A stretch of 64,000 nt of DNA from Microbacterium luteolum. Its GTDB lineage: Bacteria > Actinomycetota > Actinomycetes > Actinomycetales > Microbacteriaceae. This document shows positions 50,224 through 59,366 of the stretch, piece by piece (the stretch's first letter is position 1; each line of letters starts with the position of its first letter). Under the pieces are notes generated by a model, which had not been told where the DNA came from, did no database searches, and worked only from the letters and a program-made list of their open reading frames with translations. A program made the translations under genes and the position numbers. The stretch is taken from assembly GCF_039533965.1 (NCBI RefSeq), contig NZ_BAAAUN010000001.1:186001-250000 (forward strand). Reading direction: 5' to 3'.

Positions 50224-50365
50224 GGTGCTCCTTCCGCCTTTCGGCGATTCATAAAGGGAAGAATAGTTCGCCTTGTTCCGAACCACAGCGGGCGACAGTG
50301 AATACCGCCTAACCGTTATCGGACGGTGACCACAGCATCGTTCCGCGGATTTTCGTGGTCGTGTC

Positions 50366-52294
50366 TCAGGCCGTCACGGCGCGGGTGCTCATGGTCTCGG
50401 CATCGAAAACCACGCGCTGGCGCGTGCGTTCGATGTCGGGATCGGGAACGGGGATGGCCGAGAGCAGCGCCTTCGTGTACGGATGCTGCGGGTTCTCGAA
50501 GACGTCGTCGACGTCGCCGTGCTCCACGAAGTCACCGAGATACATGACCGCCACGCGGTCCGCGATGTGCCGCACGACGGACAGGTCGTGCGCGACGAAC
50601 AGGTACGACAGCCCCAGCTTCGCCTTCAGCTCGTCGAGGAGGTTGATCACGCCCGCCTGGATCGAGACGTCGAGTGCCGACACCGGCTCATCCAGGACGA
50701 CGATCTTCGGGTTGGTCGACAGGGCACGGGCGATGCCGATGCGCTGTCGCTGTCCTCCGGAGAACGCCTGCGGGAAGCGGTCGCTGTGCGCGGGATTCAG
50801 CCCGACGAGGTCCATCAGCTCGTCGACCCGGCGGTGCGCCTCCTCCTTGGGGGTCCCGATCGCGAAGAGCGGCTCCGAGATGATGTCGGCGACCGTCATG
50901 CGCGGGTCGAGCGCTCCCATCGGGTCCTGGAAGACGATCTGGATGTCGCGGCGCAGCTGACGCTCGACTTTGTGGCTGTGGATGTCGTTCACGCTCGTGC
51001 CGGCGATGACGATGTCGCCGTCGGTCTGCTTGACCATGTCCATGATCTGCAGGAGCGTCGTCGTCTTGCCGCTCCCGGACTCGCCGACGATCGCCATCGT
51101 CTCGCCCTCGCGCACATCGAAGCTGACGCCCTTGATCGCGTGCACCTCGCCGACCTTGCGCTTCAGGAACGCGCCCTTGAGAAGAGGGAACGTCTTGGTG
51201 AGGTTCTTGACCTCGAGCGTGATGGGCCGCTCCTCGCGGGGAAGCTTCGCCAGCGGGCTCTCCGGTACCTCGCGGACGGGGTACACGGGGATGCCGCCGA
51301 GGAGGCCGCCGTCCTCGATCTCGTGGGCGCGGATGCAGGCGGCGCGGTGGAGGTCGCTGGAACCGGTCGCGACCGGCAGGAGTTCCGGCTCCCTCGTGCG
51401 GCACGCGTCCATCACGATGGGGCAGCGGTCGGCGAAGGGGCACGCATCGGGCAGGTTGATGAGCAGCGGCGGGTTGCCCTTGATCGGTGTGAGAGGTTCC
51501 TTCTCCGCCTTGTCGACGCGCGGGATCGCTCCGAGCAGACCGATCGAGTACGGCATCCGGGTCTTGTGGAACAGCTCGTGCACGGGAGCCTGCTCGACGG
51601 GCTTCCCGGCGTACATCACCATGACGTCGTCCGCGGTGCGGGCGACGACACCCATGTCATGGGTGATCATGATGACCGCGGCGCCGGTCTCCTGCTGGGC
51701 CTTCTCGATGAGGTCGAGGATCTGTGCCTGGATCGTCACGTCGAGGGCGGTCGTGGGCTCGTCGCAGATGATGAGCTTCGGATCGTTCGCCATCGCGATG
51801 GCGATCACGACGCGCTGGCGCATGCCGCCGGAGAACTCGTGCGGGAACGACTTCATCCGTCGCTCCGGCTCGGTGATCCCGACGAGCTTCAGCAGCTCGA
51901 CCGAGCGGTTCCAGGCATCCTTCTTCGACAGGCTCCGGTGCACGGTCAGCGCCTCGATGAGCTGATCACCGATGGTGAACACCGGCGTGAGGGATGTCAG
52001 CGGATCCTGGAAGACCATCGACATGCCGTTGCCGCGGATCACGGAGAGCTGCTTGTCGGTCATGCCGAGAAGCTCCTTGCCCTCGTACATGATCGACCCG
52101 GTGACCTTGGCGTTCTCGTCGAGGAGCCCCATGATCGCGAGGGACGTGACCGACTTGCCGGACCCGGACTCGCCGACGATGCCGAGGGTCCTGCCGGCCT
52201 CGAGATCGAAGGACACACCGCGCACCGCATCGACGCGGCCCGCCTCTGACGCGAAGCTGACCGCGAGATCGCGGACGGAGAGTACGTTGCTCAT
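50366..52294 (-). CDS. Fused oligopeptide ABC transporter ATPase (two nucleotide-binding domains)
   Basis: A 642-residue double ATPase (DppD-DppF type). Domain 1 has [15 protein letters not shown] and [10 protein letters not shown]. Its C-terminal oligopeptide-transport tail has the Cys-rich CPFADRCPIVMDAC typical of OppD/DppD. Domain 2 has GESGSGKT, SGGQRQR and [10 protein letters not shown]. The ATG at 52294 overlaps the stop of the DppC-type gene (ATGA); a longer reading lies inside that gene. It powers the importer encoded by the same cluster. Confidence 0.92.
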   Translation of the reverse strand: MSNVLSVRDLAVSFASEAGRVDAVRGVSFDLEAGRTLGIVGESGSGKSVTSLAIMGLLDENAKVTGSIMYEGKELLGMTDKQLSVIRGNGMSMVFQDPLTSLTPVFTIGDQLIEALTVHRSLSKKDAWNRSVELLKLVGITEPERRMKSFPHEFSGGMRQRVVIAIAMANDPKLIICDEPTTALDVTIQAQILDLIEKAQQETGAAVIMITHDMGVVARTADDVMVMYAGKPVEQAPVHELFHKTRMPYSIGLLGAIPRVDKAEKEPLTPIKGNPPLLINLPDACPFADRCPIVMDACRTREPELLPVATGSSDLHRAACIRAHEIEDGGLLGGIPVYPVREVPESPLAKLPREERPITLEVKNLTKTFPLLKGAFLKRKVGEVHAIKGVSFDVREGETMAIVGESGSGKTTTLLQIMDMVKQTDGDIVIAGTSVNDIHSHKVERQLRRDIQIVFQDPMGALDPRMTVADIISEPLFAIGTPKEEAHRRVDELMDLVGLNPAHSDRFPQAFSGGQRQRIGIARALSTNPKIVVLDEPVSALDVSIQAGVINLLDELKAKLGLSYLFVAHDLSVVRHIADRVAVMYLGDFVEHGDVDDVFENPQHPYTKALLSAIPVPDPDIERTRQRVVFDAETMSTRAVTA

Positions 52295-53229
52295 GCTCGG
52301 CCTCCAGCCGCAGACGTGGGATCGAGGGCATCGCGCAGGCCGTCGGCGACGAGCGCCATCGACACGGTGAGAAGGGTGAGCGCGGCGGCGGGGAAGTAGA
52401 ACAACCAGGGCGAGGTGATCAGCGAGCTCGAGCCGGCGCCGATCAGCGCGCCGAGGGAGACGTCGGGGATCTTGACGCCGAACCCGAGGAACGACAGGCC
52501 GGTCTCGGCCACGACCGCGTTGACGACGCCCAGGGTGAAGTTGATCACGAGGAGCGAGCCGATGTTCGGCAGCAGGTGGCGCAGCACGATGCGGAAGCCG
52601 CGAACGCCCATGTAGCGGGCGGCGCTCACGTACTCGCGCTCGCGCAGAGACAGAGCGAGCGTCCAGATCACGCGAGCGGGGAAGTACCAGCCGATCACGA
52701 AGATCATGATGAGCGCGATGACGCGCCAGTCGCCGCCGGACTTGTTCGAGATCATCGCCAGGATGAGGAACGAGGGGATCACCATCATGAAGTGGATGAC
52801 GAGCAGGGTGATGCGCTCGGTCCACCCGCCGAAGTAGGCGGCCGCGGTTCCGACGAGAGCCGAGACGATCGTCACGCCGACCGACACGCTCACCGCGATC
52901 ATCAGCGAGCGCTGCAGACCGACCGCCACCTGGGCGAACAGATCGTTGCCGGCGTTGTTCGTGCCGAACCAGTGCTCTGCCGTGGGCCCGGTGCTGAGAG
53001 CGAGGAAGTCGAGTTCGACGTGGTCGTAGCGCGCGATGAGCGGTCCGATGATGGCGAAGAGGACGAGCAGGGCGAAGATGATGAGGCCGGCGACCGCACC
53101 CTTGTTGCGGGCGTAACGCCGGGAGTACAGGGTCCACTTGGACAGTCGCCGGGTCGCGACCCGCGTCGTCTCGGGGCCGGGAGCTGCCGTCGAGGCTTCG
53201 ACGGTGGGATCGATCATTTCCGAGGTCAT
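52291..53229 (-). CDS. ABC transporter permease, DppC type
   Basis: A 312-residue permease with a long cytoplasmic N-terminus, RRYARNKGAVAGLIIFALL entering helix 1, the DppC motif HWFGTNNAGNDLF near residue 95, and a BPD_transp_1 domain with the coupling loop ARYMGVRGFRIVLRHLLPN. It ends with LVADGLRDALDPT, the usual DppC C-terminus. It follows the DppB-type gene by 1 nt and overlaps the ATPase gene. Confidence 0.91.
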   Translation of the reverse strand: MTSEMIDPTVEASTAAPGPETTRVATRRLSKWTLYSRRYARNKGAVAGLIIFALLVLFAIIGPLIARYDHVELDFLALSTGPTAEHWFGTNNAGNDLFAQVAVGLQRSLMIAVSVSVGVTIVSALVGTAAAYFGGWTERITLLVIHFMMVIPSFLILAMISNKSGGDWRVIALIMIFVIGWYFPARVIWTLALSLREREYVSAARYMGVRGFRIVLRHLLPNIGSLLVINFTLGVVNAVVAETGLSFLGFGVKIPDVSLGALIGAGSSSLITSPWLFYFPAAALTLLTVSMALVADGLRDALDPTSAAGGRA

Positions 53230-53230
53230 G

Positions 53231-54214
53231 TCAGCTCACTCTCACTCGAGGATCGAGCACCACCACGGCGACATCGGCGAGGATGGCGCCGATCGCGGTG
53301 AGCACGGCACCGAAGGCCGCGACCGCGACCGTGCCGTGGATGTCGTTCTTGGTGATGGTCTCGATGAAGTACTTGCCCATGCCGTTCCAGGCGAAGATCG
53401 TCTCGGTGAGGACCGCCCCGGTGAAGATGGCGGGGATCGTGAAGGCGACCTGCGTGGCGACGGGGATCAGCGAGGTGCGCAGGGCGTGCTTGCGGATCGC
53501 CTGCTGCTTCGTCAGCCCCTTGGCTCGTGCCGTGCGCACGTAGTCGGCGCCGATGTTGTCGAGGAGGAGCGACCGCTGCAGGAAGTGGATGCCGGCGTAG
53601 CCGATCACCACGAGAGCTATCGTCGGCAAGGTCAGATGTTGGAGGACGTCTATGAGGACGGGGAAGAAGCCTTCGACACCTCGGCTCGCGTTGCCCGTCA
53701 CGTAGAAGATGCGGACGCCGGTGGCGTCGTTCAGACCGATCGCGAGGAGCACGATCGCGAATGCCGCGACCACGATCGGGATGTTCATCGTGATGATGCT
53801 GGTCGCCTGACCGATCCGGTCGGCGAGCTTGTACTGACGCGAGGCGGTGTAGACGCCCAGCGCGATTCCGAGGACGGTCGTGAGGATCGTCGCACCCAGG
53901 ACGAGCTCGGCGCTGACCCACATCCGGTACGCGACCTGCTCGTTGACCGAGCCTCCCGTGGGGCTGACGCCCCAGTCCCAGCGGAGGAGGATGCCGGTGA
54001 GCCAGGTCCACCACCGTTCGATGAGCGGAACGGTGTCGCTGAGGTTGCGCGGAGCGAGCGTATTGACGATCTGCTCTTCGGTCAGCGGCGGACGACGCCC
54101 CACGTAGTTGCTGCGCGGGTCGAGGAACCCCCACGCCAGGAAGTACGTGATGTTCGTCGCGACCACGATCATGAGCAGCCAGCCGAGTGCACGGCGCACG
54201 AGATACTTGATCAA
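53231..54214 (-). CDS. ABC transporter permease, DppB type
   Basis: A 327-residue permease: first helix ALGWLLMIVVATNITYFLAW, an extended extracytoplasmic loop containing RWWTWLTGILLRWDWG (seen in the longer actinobacterial DppB proteins), and the coupling loop TARAKGLTKQQAIRKHALRTSL. The start is uncertain. I use TTG 54214, which begins LIKYLVRRALGW and has AGAGAAAG upstream; an in-frame ATG at 54286 would add 24 atypical residues. It is the first gene of the second peptide importer operon. Confidence 0.87.
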   Translation of the reverse strand: MIKYLVRRALGWLLMIVVATNITYFLAWGFLDPRSNYVGRRPPLTEEQIVNTLAPRNLSDTVPLIERWWTWLTGILLRWDWGVSPTGGSVNEQVAYRMWVSAELVLGATILTTVLGIALGVYTASRQYKLADRIGQATSIITMNIPIVVAAFAIVLLAIGLNDATGVRIFYVTGNASRGVEGFFPVLIDVLQHLTLPTIALVVIGYAGIHFLQRSLLLDNIGADYVRTARAKGLTKQQAIRKHALRTSLIPVATQVAFTIPAIFTGAVLTETIFAWNGMGKYFIETITKNDIHGTVAVAAFGAVLTAIGAILADVAVVVLDPRVRVS

Positions 54215-54439
54215 GGTGATGATTCTTTCTCTTTTACAGAGATGCGCGGGATCGCCGACGCAACGCTGAGCCGGGTAGACATTCAATCACCATCCACCTC
54301 TTTGCGCGACGCGACGCCCTGCACGAGGTCTGTGACGGAGTCCTATCGCTCTCGGGATCCGGTGTCACGGATTGCTCCCGGGCAACCTCGGCAGAATATC
54401 AGCACCTGGGGCGAATCGAGCATTGGCCTGCCCTGACCG
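54215..54439. promoter_or_regulatory. Divergent intergenic region DppB gene / lepA
   Basis: The gap before the lepA -10 box should hold the promoter of the minus-strand importer operon. I see no palindrome or consensus promoter that I would defend. Confidence 0.3.
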
Positions 54440-54445
54440 TAGAAT
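54440..54445 (+). promoter_or_regulatory. -10 box of lepA
   Basis: TAGAAT, close to the TATAAT consensus, lies 9 nt before the ATG at 54455, implying a leader of only a few nucleotides. Confidence 0.55.
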
Positions 54446-54454
54446 CGACGGGAC

Positions 54455-56308
54455 ATGTCACCACGCGCCCTCACTCCTCTTCAGCCTGCCGCGACGCCGC
54501 CCGCGCAGATCCGCAATTTCTGCATCATCGCCCACATCGATCACGGCAAGTCGACTCTCGCCGACCGCATGCTCCAGATCACCGGGGTGGTCTCCGACCG
54601 TGACATGCGCGCGCAGTACCTGGACCGGATGGACATCGAGCGCGAGCGCGGCATCACGATCAAGAGCCAGGCGGTGCGGATGCCGTGGGAGATCGAGGGC
54701 GAGACCTTCGCGCTCAACATGATCGACACCCCTGGCCACGTCGACTTCACCTACGAGGTGTCCCGATCGCTCGCGGCATGCGAGGGTGCCATCCTCCTCG
54801 TCGACGCGGCGCAGGGCATCGAGGCCCAGACGCTCGCGAACCTTTACCTGGCACTGGAGAACGACCTTCACATCATCCCTGTCCTCAACAAGATCGACCT
54901 CCCCGCGGCCGACCCGGAGAAGTACGCGAAGGAGCTGGCATCCCTCATCGGCGGCAAGCCCGAGGACGTCCTGCGCGTCTCCGGCAAGACCGGCGTCGGT
55001 GTCGAGGAGCTGCTCGACCGGCTCGTGAAGGAGATCCCGGCACCGGTCGGCGACGCCGATGCTCCTGCCCGCGCGATGATCTTCGACTCGGTGTACGACG
55101 CGTACCGGGGAGTCATCACCTACGTGCGCATGATCGACGGCAGCTTCGCGCCGCGCGAGCGCCTCCAGATGATGTCGACCGGCGCGAACCACGAGGCGCT
55201 GGAGGTCGGCGTCTCGAGCCCGGAACCGACACCGACCAAGGGTCTGGGCGTCGGCGAGGTCGGGTACCTCATCACCGGTGTGAAGGACGTGCGTCTGTCG
55301 AAGGTCGGCGACACCGTCACCACGGCGCGTCGGCCGTCGGACAAGCCGCTTCCCGGCTACACCGATCCGAAGCCCATGGTCTTCTCGGGTGTCTACCCGA
55401 TCGACGGCAGCGACTACGCCGAGCTCCGCGAGGCGCTCGACAAGCTCAAGCTCTCCGACGCCTCGCTCGCGTACGAGCCCGAGACCTCGGTCGCGCTCGG
55501 CTTCGGCTTCCGCTGCGGATTCCTCGGTCTTCTCCACCTCGAGATCATCACGGAGCGCCTCGAACGCGAGTTCGGTCTCGACCTCATCACCACCGCGCCC
55601 AGCGTGATCTACGAGGTGCTCACCTCCGACACCGGCGAGACGGTCACGGTCACCAACCCGAGCGAGTACCCGGACGGACGCATCGGATCCGTCTCCGAGC
55701 CGATGGTGAAGGCGGCGATCCTGCTGCCGAAGGACTACGTCGGCACGGTCATGGAACTGTGCCAGGGGCGCCGCGGAACGCTGCTCGGCATGGAGTACTT
55801 CTCCGAGGAACGCGTCGAGCTCCGCTACAACATGCCGCTCGGCGAGATCGTCTTCGACTTCTTCGATCAGCTCAAGTCGAAGACGCAGGGCTACGCCTCC
55901 CTCGACTACGAGCCCTCCGGACAGCAGGAGGCCGACCTCGTGAAGGTCGACATCCTGCTCCAGGGTGAGAAGGTCGACGCCTTCAGCTCGATCGTGCACC
56001 GCGAGAAGGCGTACGCGTACGGCACGCTCATGACGGAGCGGCTGCGCAAACTAATCCCTCGTCAGAACTTTGAGGTGCCGATCCAGGCTGCCATCGGCGC
56101 CAGGGTCATCGCGCGTGAGACCATCCGTGCACTCCGCAAGGACGTCCTCGCCAAGTGCTACGGCGGTGACATCAGCCGCAAGCGCAAGCTCCTCGAGAAG
56201 CAGAAGGAGGGCAAGAAGCGCATGAAGATGGTCGGTCGCGTCGAGGTCCCCCAGGAGGCGTTCATCGCCGCACTCTCGGGTGACGTCGACGGCAAGGACA
56301 AGAAGTAG
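54455..56308 (+). CDS. lepA: Elongation factor 4 (LepA), ribosome-associated GTPase
   Basis: A 617-residue translational GTPase. The G domain shows AHIDHGKST (G1), DTPGHVDF (G3) and VLNKIDLP (G4). Domains resembling EF-G III and V follow, and the LepA-specific C-terminal domain has [18 protein letters not shown]. It is the right length and the sequence is strongly conserved. It binds ribosomes in translation initiation or elongation quality control. The start follows the TAGAAT box with an extremely short leader. In actinobacteria lepA normally precedes hemW and hrcA; that order is kept here with DUF1990 and GIY-YIG genes in between. Confidence 0.97.
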   Translation: MSPRALTPLQPAATPPAQIRNFCIIAHIDHGKSTLADRMLQITGVVSDRDMRAQYLDRMDIERERGITIKSQAVRMPWEIEGETFALNMIDTPGHVDFTYEVSRSLAACEGAILLVDAAQGIEAQTLANLYLALENDLHIIPVLNKIDLPAADPEKYAKELASLIGGKPEDVLRVSGKTGVGVEELLDRLVKEIPAPVGDADAPARAMIFDSVYDAYRGVITYVRMIDGSFAPRERLQMMSTGANHEALEVGVSSPEPTPTKGLGVGEVGYLITGVKDVRLSKVGDTVTTARRPSDKPLPGYTDPKPMVFSGVYPIDGSDYAELREALDKLKLSDASLAYEPETSVALGFGFRCGFLGLLHLEIITERLEREFGLDLITTAPSVIYEVLTSDTGETVTVTNPSEYPDGRIGSVSEPMVKAAILLPKDYVGTVMELCQGRRGTLLGMEYFSEERVELRYNMPLGEIVFDFFDQLKSKTQGYASLDYEPSGQQEADLVKVDILLQGEKVDAFSSIVHREKAYAYGTLMTERLRKLIPRQNFEVPIQAAIGARVIARETIRALRKDVLAKCYGGDISRKRKLLEKQKEGKKRMKMVGRVEVPQEAFIAALSGDVDGKDKK

Positions 56309-56310
56309 GG

Positions 56311-56826
56311 ATGCCGCTCCCGGCATACGAGCGCGGCCTCACACGTCGGCCGCTCGACACTGTGCCGAGCGGGATGCGCGGCGTGGAGCACTCCACGGTC
56401 GTACCGCCGGAGTCCGTCGAAGCCGTGTCCGCGCTGGTCCGGTCCTGGGAGTTCAAGCGGCGTGCGGGGTTCGAGGTTCCGGTCGGCGAACCCGTTCCCG
56501 GCGCGGAGGGGGTGCTCGCGAAGCGCCTCCTCGGCATCCGCTTCGTCGAGCCGATCAGGGTGGTGTGGGCCGATGCCCGCGGGTTCGGCTATGAGACGAG
56601 GCCGGGGCATCCGATCTACGGCGAGGAGTCCTTCCTGATCGACGAGCACGGCGTGTTCACCGCGCGGTCCGTCTCCCGTCCGGCCACTCTCCTCTGGATG
56701 CTGATGGCGCCGGCGGTGCGGCTCCTGCAGCGCCGCACGCACGCGAAGTACGTTCGCATCGTGCAGGCCGCCGCTGATGCGGCGCTTCGGGCCCTTCGAC
56801 AGGCTCAGGGACCCACGTCCGGCTGA
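56311..56826 (+). CDS. DUF1990 family protein
   Basis: A 171-residue protein of the DUF1990 family: LARSWEFKRRAG-like VRSWEFKRRAGF near residue 46 and the hallmark GFGYETRPGHPIYGEESF near 90. Function is unknown. It begins 2 bp after the lepA stop. The last residues RQAQGPTSG are encoded by a copy of the CTTCGACAGGCTCAG interspersed repeat, so the natural C-terminus was probably extended by repeat insertion. Its 3' end overlaps the opposing GIY-YIG gene by 22 bp. A second DUF1990 gene lies at 57.5 kb. Confidence 0.83.
   Translation: MPLPAYERGLTRRPLDTVPSGMRGVEHSTVVPPESVEAVSALVRSWEFKRRAGFEVPVGEPVPGAEGVLAKRLLGIRFVEPIRVVWADARGFGYETRPGHPIYGEESFLIDEHGVFTARSVSRPATLLWMLMAPAVRLLQRRTHAKYVRIVQAAADAALRALRQAQGPTSG
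56794..56808. repeat. Interspersed repeat copy inside a DUF1990 gene end
   Basis: CTTCGACAGGCTCAG supplies codons for the C-terminal RQAQG of the DUF1990 protein. It matches the copies at 57318 and 57352 exactly over 15 bases. Confidence 0.7.
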
Positions 56827-57260
56827 GGTTGTCCTCGGCGCTTCGCGTCCTGGGTCGCTGAGCTTGTCGAAGCGTCGCCGTCTCGTGGGTTCGCGTCCTG
56901 GGGCGCTGAGCTTGTCGAAGCGTCGCCGTCTCGTGGGTTCGCGTCCTGGGGCGCTGAGCTTGTCGAAGCGTCGCTGCCTCGCGACCGGGACAGCGCAGGA
57001 AGGTCGTGACCTCTCAGCTCGATCAGAGCGATCTTCTTCGCCCGGCTCCAGCCCTGGATCTGCTTCTCGCGGCGGGATGCCGCGTCGACGGTGTCGAACT
57101 GCTCGGCATAAGCCAGGACGACCGGACGGCGTCTGCGCGTGAAGTTCGCAGCGTACTGATCGTCATGGTTGTGCTGCCAGACGCGCGACTCGAGTTCGCC
57201 GTTCGTGCTTCCCGTGTAGAAGGTGCCGTCATTGCATTTCAGAATGTATTTCCGGGGCAT
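56805..57260 (-). CDS. GIY-YIG nuclease family protein with repeat-encoded tail
   Basis: A 151-residue protein. Residues 1 to about 85 form a GIY-YIG domain of the UPF0213/URI type: KYILKCNDGTFYTGSTNG, RVWQHNHDD, TRRRRPVVLAYAEQFDT and RREKQIQGWSRAKKIALI. The usual YVY/GIY pair appears as KYIL and FYTG. Cellular function of these short proteins is mostly unknown. From about residue 90 the chain repeats DASTSSAPQDANPRDG with 16-residue periodicity; this is the translation of a 48-bp tandem repeat on the opposite strand. The tail is probably a neutral extension. The 3' end overlaps the DUF1990 gene. Confidence 0.83.
   Translation of the reverse strand: MPRKYILKCNDGTFYTGSTNGELESRVWQHNHDDQYAANFTRRRRPVVLAYAEQFDTVDAASRREKQIQGWSRAKKIALIELRGHDLPALSRSRGSDASTSSAPQDANPRDGDASTSSAPQDANPRDGDASTSSATQDAKRRGQPQPDVGP
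56842..56985. repeat. 48-bp tandem repeat array (about 2.7 units)
   Basis: Units begin at 56842, 56890 and 56938 with TTCGCGTCCTGGG and each contains CTGAGCTTGTCGAAG (56858, 56906, 56954), the inverse of the interspersed element. The first two units are almost identical; the third diverges after about 35 bases. Unit length is a multiple of three, so the reading frame of the GIY-YIG tail is maintained. Copy number probably varies between strains (inference). Confidence 0.85.
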
Positions 57261-57317
57261 GACTCATCGTGCCGCGCAGCCCGGGTGCCCGGACGGCGTT
57301 GTGGATAACGCGTGGCC

Positions 57318-57366
57318 CTTCGACAGGCTCAGGGACCCAGGGGTATGGGTCCTTCGACAGGCTCAG
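57318..57366. repeat. Two interspersed repeat copies in direct orientation
   Basis: CTTCGACAGGCTCAG occurs at 57318-57332 and 57352-57366 in a 199-bp gap between the GIY-YIG start and the second DUF1990 gene. GGGACCCAGGGGTATGGGTCC between them can pair (GGACCCA with TGGGTCC), forming a small hairpin. Confidence 0.75.
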
Positions 57367-57446
57367 GCGCCCGGGGGAGCGCGTCACGGGGACAGGGATG
57401 TGACCGTATGCGGCGCGTGGGGGGTGATCACTCAGGGAACCCGAAG

Positions 57447-57452
57447 TAGGCT
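57447..57452 (+). promoter_or_regulatory. -10 box of the second DUF1990 gene
   Basis: TAGGCT lies 7 nt before the ATG at 57460, in the leaderless spacing. It argues against the much longer upstream reading that would include the repeats. Confidence 0.55.
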
Positions 57453-57459
57453 GGAACTC

Positions 57460-58113
57460 ATGCGGCGCGGGACTTTCCGAGACGACACGGTGGACTATGC
57501 GGCCGTGGGTGCGACCCACGCGCCCGATCTGATGCAGTATCCGCCGGAGCGCAGCATCCCGGCAGAGGATTCCTGGCGGATCGGCAGTGGTGCCGAACGC
57601 TTCCAGACCGCCGGCGAAGCCCTTCTCTCCTGGACGGCGCAGCGCGCCGCGGGTCTCTCCGTCGACGACCTCCGGCCTGCACCGGGACCGGCGTACGCCG
57701 GCGTGAGCTTCGACGCCGAGGGCAATCCGATCGCTCCCAGCAAGCACGACGTCGAGCCTCGCTATGACGCCGAGGGCACGCCGTTCGTCGGCGCGGGCAT
57801 GACCCTCCACCTGAAGGGGCGCATCGGCGGAATGCGCGCCGATTCCGAACTCCGCGTGATCTCGGTCACCGAGGAGACCCGGCGTATCGGGTTCGTGCTC
57901 GGCACCGTCGGCGGATCCGTCGTCAGCGGCGAGGAGTCGTTCGACGTGGAATGGCGCGAGGACAACGATGAGGTGTGGTTCACCGTGCGGGCCTTCGACG
58001 CACCGAACTCCCTGCTCTACCGCACCGTCCCCGCCCTGGTGAAGCGGCGTCGGCGCGAGCTGTTCGCCCGCTACCTCCGCGCGATCTCGCCGCTCTACGC
58101 GACGCCCGTCTGA
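57460..58113 (+). CDS. DUF1990 family protein (second copy)
   Basis: A 217-residue DUF1990 protein. It has a longer N-terminal part than its neighbour (TVDYAAVGATHAPDLMQYPP), the mid-region RFQTAGEALLSWTAQRAAG corresponding to the SWEFKR segment, and RRIGFVLGTVGGSVVSGEESF corresponding to the family hallmark. The C-terminus contains basic VKRRRRELFARYL. Function is unknown. The two DUF1990 genes flank the GIY-YIG gene and the repeats; they are divergent in sequence, so this is not a recent duplication. It precedes hemW by 16 bp. Confidence 0.8.
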   Translation: MRRGTFRDDTVDYAAVGATHAPDLMQYPPERSIPAEDSWRIGSGAERFQTAGEALLSWTAQRAAGLSVDDLRPAPGPAYAGVSFDAEGNPIAPSKHDVEPRYDAEGTPFVGAGMTLHLKGRIGGMRADSELRVISVTEETRRIGFVLGTVGGSVVSGEESFDVEWREDNDEVWFTVRAFDAPNSLLYRTVPALVKRRRRELFARYLRAISPLYATPV

Positions 58114-58129
58114 TGCCGAGACACCACTG

Positions 58130-59365
58130 ATGGCGGGACCGCTCCCGCTCGGAGATCCTGCGCCCTCCGACGGCAGGCTGCCCGACGATCTTCCGATCGA
58201 CCTCGGTGTGCCGTTCTCGGCCTACCTGCACGTCCCCTTCTGCCGCGTGCGCTGCGGATACTGCGACTTCAACACGTACACGTCGAGCGAGCTGCGAGGT
58301 GCCAAGCAGGAGGACTACGCGTCCACGCTGATCGGAGAGATCGACCTCGCCCATCAGGTGCTGAGCCAAGCAGGTGCCCTGCGACCGATGGACACGGTGT
58401 TCTTCGGCGGCGGCACGCCGACGCTGCTCCCGGCGGGTGATCTGGCGCGGATGCTGGACGCCGCGGCATCCGCCTTCGGTCTGGTCGAAGGTGCCGAGGT
58501 CACGGTCGAGGCCAATCCCGACACGGTGACTCCGGACGTCGCGCGCACTCTCGCGGCCTCCGGCGTCACCCGCCTCTCGATCGGCATGCAGTCCGCGGTG
58601 CCGCACGTGCTCGCCGCGCTCGACCGCACTCATCGTCCGGAGAACGTGCGCACGGCGGTCGCCGCCGCGAAGGACGCGGGCCTCGCGGTCAGCGTCGACC
58701 TCATCTACGGCGCGCCCGGCGAGTCGCTCGCCGACTGGGAGGCGTCGATCGATGCCGCGCTCGAACTCGACTCGGACCACATCTCCGCCTACGCCCTCAT
58801 CATCGAGGACGGCACGAAGCTCGCCAGGCAGATCCGGCGGGGAGAGGTTCCGACGCCCGACGACGACCTGCAGGCCGACATGTACGAGCTCGCCGATGCG
58901 CGCCTCGCCGCCGCCGGCTTCGACTGGTACGAGGTGAGCAACTGGGCGTGTGCCGCCCACGGCCGGACTGCAGAGCAGAATCGGTCTCGGCACAACCTCG
59001 CCTACTGGCGGGGGAGCGACTGGTGGGGCTTCGGGCCCGGTGCGCACAGCCATGTCGCGGGTCTCCGCTGGTGGAACGTGAAGCACCCCGCCGCCTACGC
59101 TCAGCGGCTCGCAGCATCCGAATCTCCCGCCGCCGGCACCGAGCGACCCGACGCGGATTCCCGCCTGCTGGAGCGGATCCTGCTGCTCAGCCGCATCCGG
59201 GAGGGGATCGCGATCGACGAGGTGAGCCCGGCGAACCGTACGCGGGTGGCCGGGCTCATCGCCGACGGGCTGGTCGATCCGGTCGCGGCCGTGAAGGGCC
59301 GCGTCCAGCTGACGCTCCGAGGTCGGCTCATGGCCGACGCGGTGGTGCGCGAGCTGACCGACTGA
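58130..59365 (+). CDS. hemW: Radical SAM heme chaperone HemW
   Basis: A 411-residue radical-SAM protein. The cluster motif is CRVRCGYCDF (CxxxCxxC, followed by the Phe typical of HemW/HemN). FFGGGTPTLLP is the GGxT SAM-binding element, and GMQSAVPHVL and DLIYGAPGES are conserved later. HemW is a heme-binding chaperone, historically misannotated as coproporphyrinogen III dehydrogenase; it has CxxxCxxC-F rather than the extra Cys of HemN. The order lepA, hemW, hrcA, dnaJ is the usual one. It converges on the carboxylesterase with a 1-nt gap. Confidence 0.93.
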   Translation: MAGPLPLGDPAPSDGRLPDDLPIDLGVPFSAYLHVPFCRVRCGYCDFNTYTSSELRGAKQEDYASTLIGEIDLAHQVLSQAGALRPMDTVFFGGGTPTLLPAGDLARMLDAAASAFGLVEGAEVTVEANPDTVTPDVARTLAASGVTRLSIGMQSAVPHVLAALDRTHRPENVRTAVAAAKDAGLAVSVDLIYGAPGESLADWEASIDAALELDSDHISAYALIIEDGTKLARQIRRGEVPTPDDDLQADMYELADARLAAAGFDWYEVSNWACAAHGRTAEQNRSRHNLAYWRGSDWWGFGPGAHSHVAGLRWWNVKHPAAYAQRLAASESPAAGTERPDADSRLLERILLLSRIREGIAIDEVSPANRTRVAGLIADGLVDPVAAVKGRVQLTLRGRLMADAVVRELTD

Positions 59366-59366
59366 C

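Noticed and set aside
50311..50327. AACCGT-TATCGG-ACGGT as terminator of the second double ATPase gene
   Set aside because: The arms are only 5 bp with no U-tract; it could equally be part of the promoter of the downstream binding-protein gene. Not strong enough to list.
50366..53137. A 923-codon minus-strand frame extending the second double ATPase upstream
   Set aside because: The extra N-terminal part is an out-of-frame reading of the DppC-type permease gene; the ATG at 52294 overlaps that gene's stop codon.
56842..56985. CRISPR-like array
   Set aside because: The units are contiguous 48-bp tandem repeats without unique spacers, there are no cas genes, and the repeat is read in frame as a protein tail.
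58130..59365. Oxygen-independent coproporphyrinogen III oxidase (HemN)
   Set aside because: The motif is CxxxCxxC followed by Phe and the context is lepA-hrcA, both typical of HemW, which lacks HemN activity.
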